From contig CAMHAH010000002.1 in the NCBI GenBank assembly GCA_946183365.1, forward strand, positions 124,001 through 188,000: a stretch of DNA of 64,000 bases. Direction: 5' to 3'. A program made the position numbers and the translations under genes. Below are positions 40,812 through 49,326 of this stretch, piece by piece. The stretch comes from an uncultured Clostridia bacterium (GTDB lineage Bacteria > Bacillota > Clostridia > Oscillospirales > Acutalibacteraceae). Position 1 is the stretch's first letter; every line of letters begins with the position of its first letter. The notes beneath the pieces are model-generated. The model was not told the DNA's origin. It made no database searches and saw only the letters and a program-made list of their open reading frames with translations.

Positions 40812-43800
40812 ATGAACGAGCATGTCATTATCAGTAGAATCAATGAGTACTTACATTATGCAACAAGGGAGCTGTGTGACTTTTTAAAGAAATTATTGCC
40901 TCGAGTTACATATGACTGGTGGCAGGATTGCGTTTTGGACAACCTTTCCTACTCTCAGAGAATACAGGTTGATGAAAACAATATATCGGAACTGGAACAG
41001 CTCGACTTGGCTGCTTTGTTGCGTGTAACGGACAAATCATGGCAAGAAATGCGCTCGGTCACTTATTTGCGTTCTTCTGAAAGACGTGTTGTCAAGGAAA
41101 TGCTTCGCATAAGAAACAGATGGGCACACTGTGGTGGAACCATTCCCGAAAAGGATGCGGTCATCAATGATATTACGACTTTATTGGAGTTCTTTGAGGC
41201 CGTCATTATCACAAACACTTATTCATCAGGTTTAGAAGAATTTAAAAACGCTGTTGAAACAACTGACTTTACGGCTATGAATAATAGCCATGAAGAGCAA
41301 GAAAGTATCACTGATTTGCACGATACATCTGATACCGTCGCATCCTGTGAGATCAATGTGAGAGATACTGTTGTTTTAGCCGGAGATCCCAACACAAAAG
41401 GCATGGTTTTCTCAGTATCAGAGATCAATGGTATGAAAAAGTACGAGGTCTTTGTTGATGGAACTATTCGTATTTTTTATGAGGGACAAATAAAACCTGT
41501 CACGCCTGCTCCTGATTTTCAATGGATGGATGTTGAATCATTCAGAAGCAGATTGACAGCTTATGAGATTAACAATCCTTCGGCAGGTAATTTGTATTCA
41601 CTCAATGCTGCCAGAATTGACTTCGTTCCCTATCAGTTCCGTCCGGCATTAAAACTCATTAAGTCAGACGAACCTCGTATTTTGATAGCTGATAGTGTTG
41701 GTATCGGTAAAACCATCGAAGCAGGCTTGATTATCAAGGAGCTGGAGGCGCGTCACGATCTGGAGAGCATCCTGATCATCTGCCCTAAACCGTTGATTGC
41801 CGAACGAAAATGGGAGATCGAAATGCAGCGCTTTGATGAGGACTTCATCCCGATGGATGGAGCTGCTCTCAGGCAGGCGATCTCAGACACACACAGAGAC
41901 GAAGAATGGCCGGTCAGATTCAATAAGGCGATTATCCCTTATTCTATACTCGACGGCAAGGTTTATGAGGGCGATGAGAGCCGCAGAGGAATTGTATACG
42001 GACTAACACAGCTCGATCCATCCCCTCACTTTGATCTTGTTATCATCGATGAAGCTCATCATATTCGTAACGGTAGTTTAGAGAAAGAAAAAGCCTTTGC
42101 ATATAAGTGTGTTCGATATTTCTGTGAACATGCTGATGCTGTAGTTATGTTGACTGCAACTCCTTTGCAAACCAGCGACGATGATTTGTTTACGTTGATG
42201 AATCTTTTGCGTCCGGACGTTATTATTGATAAGGATATCTTTCAAATCATGTCCCGTCCGAACGAATATATCTATCGAAGTGCACATGCAATACGACTCG
42301 CAAATGATGATTGGCGTAAAGCAGCTTTAGAAGAACTCCAGAACATTACCCACACACAATGGGGTGAAAGTGTTATTGCAAAGAACCCGCTTTATAATGA
42401 CATTCTCGACCGATTAGAACGGGAGGAGTTTTCACGCGAAGAACGTGTTCGTCTACTATCAGATGTCGAATCTCTCCACAGCTTCAATACAATATTAAAC
42501 AGAACAAGAAGAAAAGATATTCAAGATTTCTGTATTCGAAGATCGTTTACTGTGGAAACGTCCTTTACACCGGATCAATATGCTCTTCACAATGAATTAT
42601 TGCAGTTTGAACGAATGGCATTGTCTCAATTACATGATCCGCGTTCGATTTCATTTATGATGAGTACGATTCGCAGACAAGCAGCAAGCTGCATATTTGG
42701 TTTAGCTCCATATATTCGTAGTTTAATTGACAGACGAATAAAGGTAATCTATGATGATCCGGATTTTGATATCGATGAGATAAACTTCAGTGACAACGAC
42801 GCTTCAATTATTCTGAAATCGGCAAAAAGAGTTTTAGAGTTATCTGATCAACTAACTGATGAAGATCCAAAATTTGATAGTATCATCAAAGTCATTTCTG
42901 AAAAACAGCAGCAGAACAACAATAAAATAATCTTATTCAGTTCTTTCAGACATACGCTTGCATATTTGAAGAAAAAGCTTTTGCAGCAGAATTACCGTGT
43001 TGCTCAGATAGATGGAGACGTAAAAGATGAAGAGAGAAGAGCCTATCGTGAGCGATTTGAGCTGAATAAAGAAGACCCGGATGCGCTGGACATTCTTTTG
43101 TTTACAGAGGTAGGTTCGGAGGGTTTGGACTATCAGTTCTGCGATACAATGATTAACTATGATCTCCCGTGGAACCCGATGAGAATCGAACAGAGAATAG
43201 GTCGTATTGACAGACGAGGACAACAAAGCGAGGCTGTTAATATCTACAATATCATCACGGCGGATACGGTTGATGCTGATATATATAACAGATGCCTGAT
43301 GCGCATCGGAATATTTGAGCGCAGTATTGGCGAATGTGAAGAGGTATTAGGCGCTATCGGCAATCAGATAGAGCAGATAGCTACAAATTCTGATTTAACG
43401 GATGAAGAGCGCAAAAGGAAGCTGGAGCAAATGGCTGACAATGAAGTGCGGCGAATGCAGGAGCTGAATCATTTGGAAGACGAAGAACGTGCTTTATTTG
43501 GTTTCGATTTGTCTAACTATACCACTTCTAAGGATATTAAAGGCGCAGAAAGTCCGTGGGTAACTCCTTCCAGCATACAAGCTTTGGTAGAAAGATATCT
43601 TAATAAGCGTTTAGGAGAAGGTCAATACTTAATTGGACGTGGCGATCTGAAGAATATCCGTCTTTCAAAAGAAGCCAGGAGGCTATTGCTGTCTGATTCA
43701 AGAAGTCTGCCTGACTCCAGATCTATGTTGAAAAGAAGATGGGAGAACTATCTAAAGAGTGATAATCCTCTCCATCAGGCTACGTTTATCCCTGAAATGG

Positions 43801-44402
43801 CATCTAAAGAACGGCGTGCCTTCTTTTTCACATCAATGCATCCGCTCGTAAAACAAGCTGCCCGTTTCTTTAAAAAAAACGATGTGATTCATATACATCT
43901 CACAGATTATTCTGATATTTTACCCGAGGGATCGTATCCATTTTCGGTATATGCTTGGCAATATAAAGGCTTACAGCCCATGTTCAAAGTAGTACCGATT
44001 TGCGATAACGATATACTAAGGGAAGAATTGACAGATATTCTGCAAAACGCAGAATCTTCTGATGTAAATATTTTGAATCCTTCCAAAGTTTGGACCGATC
44101 TTGAGGGCAAACATATCTCGTTATGGAATCAGGAAAAAGAGAAATACCTTGCTGATATGAAGGTAACTGCAAATTACCGACTAGAGAGTATCAGCAGCAG
44201 CTATCGCAATAAAAGAAGATCCCTCGAACAAAAATTGTCAGGAGAAATTGATAACAAATTAAGAAGGATGTACACAAGTGAGCTTCAGAAAACAGAATCA
44301 CAGTATCAAAGTAAAGTTTCTGATATTAAAGATATACTGTCACGAGCCGATATCCACACTGATCTAATTGCTAATGGTATAATAGATATTAGGAGAGAAT
44401 GA
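40812..44402 (+). CDS. SNF2-type helicase with N-terminal Swt1-like HEPN domain
   Basis: 1196 residues. Residues ~1-140 form a HEPN-type helical domain with RNRWAH (Arg101-x4-His106), the RNase motif of HEPN toxins, in Swt1-family style. From ~residue 280 comes an SNF2/RapA-like helicase: ADSVGIGKTIEAGLI (Walker A), VIIDEAHHIRNG, MLTATPLQT, and NPMRIEQRIGRIDRRGQQ. The C-terminal ~300 residues are helical with coiled coil. HEPN fused to a helicase suggests a sensor or translocase driving an RNA-cutting effector. It overlaps the next gene by 4 bases. Confidence 0.88.
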   Translation: MNEHVIISRINEYLHYATRELCDFLKKLLPRVTYDWWQDCVLDNLSYSQRIQVDENNISELEQLDLAALLRVTDKSWQEMRSVTYLRSSERRVVKEMLRIRNRWAHCGGTIPEKDAVINDITTLLEFFEAVIITNTYSSGLEEFKNAVETTDFTAMNNSHEEQESITDLHDTSDTVASCEINVRDTVVLAGDPNTKGMVFSVSEINGMKKYEVFVDGTIRIFYEGQIKPVTPAPDFQWMDVESFRSRLTAYEINNPSAGNLYSLNAARIDFVPYQFRPALKLIKSDEPRILIADSVGIGKTIEAGLIIKELEARHDLESILIICPKPLIAERKWEIEMQRFDEDFIPMDGAALRQAISDTHRDEEWPVRFNKAIIPYSILDGKVYEGDESRRGIVYGLTQLDPSPHFDLVIIDEAHHIRNGSLEKEKAFAYKCVRYFCEHADAVVMLTATPLQTSDDDLFTLMNLLRPDVIIDKDIFQIMSRPNEYIYRSAHAIRLANDDWRKAALEELQNITHTQWGESVIAKNPLYNDILDRLEREEFSREERVRLLSDVESLHSFNTILNRTRRKDIQDFCIRRSFTVETSFTPDQYALHNELLQFERMALSQLHDPRSISFMMSTIRRQAASCIFGLAPYIRSLIDRRIKVIYDDPDFDIDEINFSDNDASIILKSAKRVLELSDQLTDEDPKFDSIIKVISEKQQQNNNKIILFSSFRHTLAYLKKKLLQQNYRVAQIDGDVKDEERRAYRERFELNKEDPDALDILLFTEVGSEGLDYQFCDTMINYDLPWNPMRIEQRIGRIDRRGQQSEAVNIYNIITADTVDADIYNRCLMRIGIFERSIGECEEVLGAIGNQIEQIATNSDLTDEERKRKLEQMADNEVRRMQELNHLEDEERALFGFDLSNYTTSKDIKGAESPWVTPSSIQALVERYLNKRLGEGQYLIGRGDLKNIRLSKEARRLLLSDSRSLPDSRSMLKRRWENYLKSDNPLHQATFIPEMASKERRAFFFTSMHPLVKQAARFFKKNDVIHIHLTDYSDILPEGSYPFSVYAWQYKGLQPMFKVVPICDNDILREELTDILQNAESSDVNILNPSKVWTDLEGKHISLWNQEKEKYLADMKVTANYRLESISSSYRNKRRSLEQKLSGEIDNKLRRMYTSELQKTESQYQSKVSDIKDILSRADIHTDLIANGIIDIRRE

Positions 44403-47400
44403 TGGCACAGGGATATGCTGCGGAAATCATACAAAAACAGGACAAAGAAGGCATGTTACAACGTTCTTTGGAGCGTATTATCCAGCTATATACTGATAAA
44501 TCTCACTTTGTATATGAGCTGCTTCAAAATGCAGAAGATGCGCTTGCTACGTCGATCAAGTTTATTCAGTATGATGATAGACTTGAAGTAATGCATGATG
44601 GAAAACCGTTTACAACAGAGAATTTACAGAGCCTTTGTGATGTTGGACGATCTGATAAAGTGTTAAATCAGATCGGAGAATTTGGCGTGGGATTCAAGTC
44701 TGTTTTTAGTATCTGCGATACCGTAAAACTATATAGTGAACCGAAGCATTACAAAAGATCATCAGATGAGCAAACACGCCCTTTTGCTATTAGGATCGAC
44801 GGCTTTGTCAATCCGGTCGATATTGAACCTGATGAGATAAATAAAGCATACACGACACGGTTTGTATTCCCTTATTCTTTCGGAAATTCTTTTTCCGGGT
44901 TTGATTCGCTTAACGATCTAAAAAATGCCTTAACTAAAAAACTACAGAATCTAGGCATTACCACGTTGTTGTTTATGAAGAACCTGGAACTGATTGAATA
45001 TGAGATTAGATGTACGGATTTGACCAAAAGAGGAGAATATCTGCTTGAAAAAACTGAAATCAACGACCACTGTTCTCGTGTCTCTGCTCTTGGTTCTTCT
45101 ACTTCTTCAGCTGGGGATGATGTAACTTCATACTTAATGTTTTCCAGAAGGATAGATGAAGAAACAAGTAGAACAGTCGATATTGCGTTTCCTGTCAAAG
45201 AACAGAAAGATGGCAGCTTATTATGTGTAAAGCCTCAGGATCCATATGTTTCTGTGTATTTTCCGACAGAGACTGAGAGCAAACTGAATTTTATCGTGCA
45301 GGGACCTTATAGAACAACGCCTAATAGAAGCAGTATCCCTGCAGATAATATAGATAACAAAAACTTGGTGCGTGAAACTGCTATACTGCTTGAAAAAAGT
45401 ATTCTTGAGTTGAAAAACTCAGGTGTTCTCAATATGAGCTTTTTAAAAGCTCTTCCTATCGACGAGGAGGATTTCAGTAGTTACAGCCTGTTTTTACCGC
45501 TGTATTATACGGTGTTAGAATTACTTTCCGGCGAGAGCATAATCCCTACAAAATCTGGAAGTTATGCTAATAGGGAACAAGTTCGTCTCGCTAGACAAGA
45601 GAGGCTTACAAATGTACTCAGCGATCGCTATCTGACTGAATTGATTAATACCGGAATCAATTATTATTGGTTGCCAACCTTTTTAACAGAGACAAATAAA
45701 GAATATGTTAGGTTGTATAGGTATTTATATAACTCTCTGGATATAAAACTGATTAGACCAGAAGATTTACGAAGTTTGTTTAACAGTAATCCGGACTTTT
45801 TACCTTCCGTAGGTGACGATTGGTTGATTGAATTATATTCAGTTTTTGAAAGTGTTCCCTTTGCCTTTTCAAAAACAAAGAATGAAACAAATATGTTGAT
45901 GGCTAACATTGTGAAAACCAGCACCGGAAGTTTTGTCGCGCCTTACAGAAAGAGTGACGGACATTACATTCCAAATGTATTTGTTCCAAATAAATCTGTG
46001 CGCTTGGAAGGCTTAAATATTGTTGAGCCAGAGATATATGACAGATGCCATCACTTCTTTGATGATATACTTCAACTACCCAAGCCCGATGTATATGAAT
46101 ACGAAATTAATAGAATCAAAAAGCAGTATTCATCTGAGGAATATGAGTTTGATGAAAATCACTATGCAAAAGATGTTAAGTTTTTATTGAAGTATTTATC
46201 TTATGAAGAGCATGAGAGTGAAGTAACCGAGATCATAAAGAATAGTTTTTTGATCAAATGCGATGACAATACAATGCGCAGTCCGTATGAGTGTCATATA
46301 TATCTTCCTATTGGTTTAGACGATATAAATATCAAAGGTTATTACCAAAACATTTATTCAAATGTCTGTTTTGCTGATATTGAGTATTATAGCCTGTACG
46401 GTATATCATCTGAGTCAATATGTAAGTTAGGAGTAAAGTCTTCTATTGTCGTCGGATCAACAAAAACAAATGGGATTTATCCTACTTCAAGCAGAGGGCG
46501 AGACCCGGAGTGGTATACAATTGGAGATTTTCGCTGGGAGTTTTCTATTGATAAGCTGCGAGATGCTATCTTATATATTTCTCGCAATCCAGAATCTCCA
46601 GATTCATTTATAAAGTCACAAGTCATACTAAGGACATTATTAATGAATGAGAACCGATTAGTCGGTACTGTTCATATCAGAGGCAATACGCAGGATTTAG
46701 TGAACGAGCCCTGTGAAATGCTCAAAATCCTTTCAAAATGTAGAAATTTCAAATGGGATGGGCGTTGGCTGTATACCGAGTCACTAGAATTGGTTTTACC
46801 GAAAAGCATCTCTAAACACGATCTAAATACACATATTTATGGAAGTGTTAGGGAGAGCACAAAAGTATACCAACTTCTTGGATTTAAAAAGACAGCAGCC
46901 GATGAGGTTGATGAATTAAAGAAGTCTATCTCTCAGTCTCAATTGGACTCCTTGTTTGAAAATGAGTTGAGAAACCGATTTGGTATCTCGTCTGATGATT
47001 TAGAGTTGCAGTATGGAACGTCAGCAGCAATTGAAGTACAGACGGAGTACGAGGATAGATTACCGTTCCCGATTTCTAAAGTCAAAAATTGGGAAGCACT
47101 GAAGAAGCATGTAGCTGAGATGCTCATTTATGCAGATCCTGTGCGCTACGAAAACGTTATTCGAAGCATACGAACAAGCGATAGGTCTAGAGAAGCACGT
47201 AGCTATTTGATGAATCTATACAGGTATGATGGGACATATAAATACGCCTGTCAGATGTGTCACGATTCTTGTTCAACTTTCGAGAAAGCACAATTATTCG
47301 ATAAGCCTAAGACGGAGCTAGATCCTTTGAATCTTTGTTTGTGTCCGAACTGTGCTTCCAAGTATAAGAAAATACGTAACAAAACCGTTGAGATGCAGCG

Positions 47401-47941
47401 TTTTAGGGAGGCAATTCTTTCTGTACGCGAACAAAATATCGCTGATGCTGAACCGGTCGTTATTACATTAGAGGATCATGAGATTTGGTTTTCTCAAGTA
47501 CACTTTGCTGAAATAATATCTTTGCTCAAGCTGCAGAAGGAAGTAAGTGATATAAAAAAGAATCCTTCTATCCTTCATAATGACACAGCATCTCAATTGG
47601 AGCGAACCACTGAGATGGTGAGTACTGTCAAAAGTAAACCTTTGAAAAATACTACTCAGCGATCTGCCAGCAGTGTTTCGTCAGCTATTCCTGAAAAAAC
47701 TCTTTCTAGAAGACTGGATAAAAAAGAATCAGGATTATCGGTATATAAAGGATATATCGGTAAACAGATTAAACGAAAGCTCAGAAAATTTAGTAAAGAG
47801 TATGATCTTGAAGGTACAATAACAAATGTGGATAATGAGTATGTATATGTCGATGTCCTAAAAGGAAAAGATAAAGGTAAGACAATTAAGATACAGTTAT
47901 CTTTTATTATTCAGAATAAAAGCGTTTATGAAATATCATAA
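44399..47941 (+). CDS. Sacsin-like GHKL ATPase with zinc-binding segment
   Basis: 1180 residues. The N-terminus has the GHKL/Hsp90-type ATP fold: YELLQNAEDA (N box), MHDGKPFTTENLQSLCDVG (G1) and GEFGVGFKSVFSICD (G2), the arrangement of sacsin-like bacterial proteins. A Cys cluster near residues 955-1000 (YACQMCHDSC...LNLCLCPNCASKY) should bind zinc. The last ~70 residues resemble a KOW/SH3-like module (LEGTITNVDNEYVYVDVLKG). Such ATPases recur in defence loci as large sensors or switches. It is the last gene of the operon, translationally coupled by ATGA. Its codon use is AT-rich. Confidence 0.85.
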   Translation: MMAQGYAAEIIQKQDKEGMLQRSLERIIQLYTDKSHFVYELLQNAEDALATSIKFIQYDDRLEVMHDGKPFTTENLQSLCDVGRSDKVLNQIGEFGVGFKSVFSICDTVKLYSEPKHYKRSSDEQTRPFAIRIDGFVNPVDIEPDEINKAYTTRFVFPYSFGNSFSGFDSLNDLKNALTKKLQNLGITTLLFMKNLELIEYEIRCTDLTKRGEYLLEKTEINDHCSRVSALGSSTSSAGDDVTSYLMFSRRIDEETSRTVDIAFPVKEQKDGSLLCVKPQDPYVSVYFPTETESKLNFIVQGPYRTTPNRSSIPADNIDNKNLVRETAILLEKSILELKNSGVLNMSFLKALPIDEEDFSSYSLFLPLYYTVLELLSGESIIPTKSGSYANREQVRLARQERLTNVLSDRYLTELINTGINYYWLPTFLTETNKEYVRLYRYLYNSLDIKLIRPEDLRSLFNSNPDFLPSVGDDWLIELYSVFESVPFAFSKTKNETNMLMANIVKTSTGSFVAPYRKSDGHYIPNVFVPNKSVRLEGLNIVEPEIYDRCHHFFDDILQLPKPDVYEYEINRIKKQYSSEEYEFDENHYAKDVKFLLKYLSYEEHESEVTEIIKNSFLIKCDDNTMRSPYECHIYLPIGLDDINIKGYYQNIYSNVCFADIEYYSLYGISSESICKLGVKSSIVVGSTKTNGIYPTSSRGRDPEWYTIGDFRWEFSIDKLRDAILYISRNPESPDSFIKSQVILRTLLMNENRLVGTVHIRGNTQDLVNEPCEMLKILSKCRNFKWDGRWLYTESLELVLPKSISKHDLNTHIYGSVRESTKVYQLLGFKKTAADEVDELKKSISQSQLDSLFENELRNRFGISSDDLELQYGTSAAIEVQTEYEDRLPFPISKVKNWEALKKHVAEMLIYADPVRYENVIRSIRTSDRSREARSYLMNLYRYDGTYKYACQMCHDSCSTFEKAQLFDKPKTELDPLNLCLCPNCASKYKKIRNKTVEMQRFREAILSVREQNIADAEPVVITLEDHEIWFSQVHFAEIISLLKLQKEVSDIKKNPSILHNDTASQLERTTEMVSTVKSKPLKNTTQRSASSVSSAIPEKTLSRRLDKKESGLSVYKGYIGKQIKRKLRKFSKEYDLEGTITNVDNEYVYVDVLKGKDKGKTIKIQLSFIIQNKSVYEIS

Positions 47942-48129
47942 ATAGTAACACAATGGTTTTCAGATTATAGGGACTCAAACATGTGTGTTGATTAATATTT
48001 TAGGATATGGCGCATTTTTAGACATACATTGGCGGATTTTGGAGCGTTAAGCATAAAAGAAAGATTGACGTTACACAAGGGTTTATTTTTTCCAAGAAGA
48101 CTGAGCACCCTATATTAGCGATACAGATT

Positions 48130-48171
48130 ACAGGTCAGGCAAGACATAGTTGTCAAGCCTGACCTGTTTTG
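48130..48171. terminator. Terminator between the operon and the DUF7698-like gene (bidirectional)
   Basis: ACAGGTCAGGC pairs with GCCTGACCTGT around a 16-base loop, followed by TTT on the plus strand. It can also end the convergent gene at 48185. Confidence 0.75.
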
Positions 48172-48184
48172 CTTATCCTCTCGT

Positions 48185-48547
48185 TTAGTCTACACTGAGC
48201 TTGAAGGCCGGGAGCGTGCATCTCTCGCCGGAGAGCGGGTCCCGATAACTGTCGTTGACGGTCACCATGCCATCGAGGGTGCAGCCCTTCTCAACGAAAA
48301 GAGCGATGATCCTCACCATACCGGAGTAGGTGGACGAGATCGTGAACTTACGGATCTTCTGCTTGCGGCACTCGCCGATGATGCCGCTGACGTCCTCGTC
48401 ATAAATGTAGTCGTCAAAGTTGATCAGCTCGTTGTCGGCCATGTCGCTGAAAAAGTATGCCTTCGCCACCATGCGGTGAACACCAAGCTCCGCGTATGGG
48501 GTGCGGCTGGCCTCGGGTGTGTCAAGAGCGGGGATTTTGTACTTCAT
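48185..48547 (-). CDS. Small accessory protein, DUF7698-like
   Basis: 120 residues, start MKYKIPALDTPEASRTPYAE, then LGVHRMVAKAYFFSDMADNE, INFDDYIYDEDVSGII and CRKQKIRKFTISSTYSGMVR. I associate this pattern with a family frequent on gut conjugative elements (DUF7698), function unknown. GGAGGTACATT precedes the ATG. Higher GC than its neighbours suggests separate origin. Confidence 0.7.
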   Translation of the reverse strand: MKYKIPALDTPEASRTPYAELGVHRMVAKAYFFSDMADNELINFDDYIYDEDVSGIIGECRKQKIRKFTISSTYSGMVRIIALFVEKGCTLDGMVTVNDSYRDPLSGERCTLPAFKLSVD

Positions 48548-48618
48548 AATGTACCTCCTTCATTGTATTGTCCGTATGTTACCTCTACGGGAGGGACATA
48601 GCAAGGAGTATAGTACAC

Positions 48619-48687
48619 AAAGTTTATCTAAAAATGTTGTTATTGCTAAATAAAATGTTGTAACCGCATAGATAAATTGGTATAATC
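48619..48687 (+). promoter_or_regulatory. Putative operator/promoter region of the small XRE gene
   Basis: TTTATCTA (48620) and TAGATAAA (near 48671) form an inverted pair; AAAATGTTGT is repeated (48632 and 48653). A -10 TATAAT (48682-48687) follows. Probably the autoregulatory site of the XRE protein at 48741. Confidence 0.4.
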
Positions 48688-48740
48688 AAAATGTAATGTT
48701 GCACTCATTGTGCAATACTGACAAATACAGAGGTGATAGT

Positions 48741-48956
48741 ATGGCTACTTCGTACAAAAGACTTTGGAAGCTGCTGATCGACAAGGATATGAAGAAAAAG
48801 GATTTGGCTGCCGCGGCGGGCATCAGCACCTTTACCCTCAGCAAGATGGGCAAGGGTGAGAATGTGACTACCGAGATTCTAGGCAAGATCTGCGCGGCGC
48901 TGGATTGCTCTATCGAGGATATTATGGAATTCGTCCCCGATGAGCCGAAGGAGTAA
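48741..48956 (+). CDS. Small XRE/Cro-type HTH regulator (71 aa)
   Basis: The start at 48741 follows CAGAGGTGATAGT. It is just an HTH: MATSYKRLWKLLIDKDMKKK, DLAAAAGISTFTLSKMGKGE, then ENVTTEILGKICAALDCSIEDIMEFV. Controllers of this size sit beside restriction-modification and other defence genes. Here it precedes the helicase gene at 49327 and probably times its expression. Confidence 0.87.
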   Translation: MATSYKRLWKLLIDKDMKKKDLAAAAGISTFTLSKMGKGENVTTEILGKICAALDCSIEDIMEFVPDEPKE

Positions 48957-49037
48957 AGCGCTCTGCGCACAAAGTCCACCATATCGGACTTGTTTTGTGA
49001 GATAATGATATCAGCACATATTTTGAGGAGACTAAGC

Positions 49038-49214
49038 ATGAAACAATATAGATTAATCGCAAGACAAAGACTAATTAATCCGTCAACAAAAAGAATATAT
49101 GATGACGAAGGACTCAAAGCTCTTGACGCTTTTTGGGCGAGCCCCGTTTATGAATACGATGATAGTATTCATAAAACAGTTATAGCTAATGAGCTGATTG
49201 AAAAATACGAGTAA
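49038..49214 (+). CDS. Small unknown protein (58 aa)
   Basis: The start at 49038 follows TTGAGGAGACTAAGC, a good ribosome site. Sequence: MKQYRLIARQRLINPSTKRI, then YDDEGLKALDAFWASPVYEY. No family recognised. It lies between the XRE regulator and the large helicase gene. Confidence 0.55.
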   Translation: MKQYRLIARQRLINPSTKRIYDDEGLKALDAFWASPVYEYDDSIHKTVIANELIEKYE

Positions 49215-49326
49215 TTGCCCGAAGCAATGTCTAACTGTGACTATGAATTGATAGTCTGTGACAAGACTGATCAATCATAATATTTGAAAATATGTAAATA
49301 GATTATCGTATAAAGGATGGGATAAT

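Noticed and set aside
35850..47941. DISARM or BREX assignment for the methylase-helicase operon
   Set aside because: No PLD nuclease, DUF1998 helicase, PglZ or BrxC-type protein is present; the methylase is type III-like.
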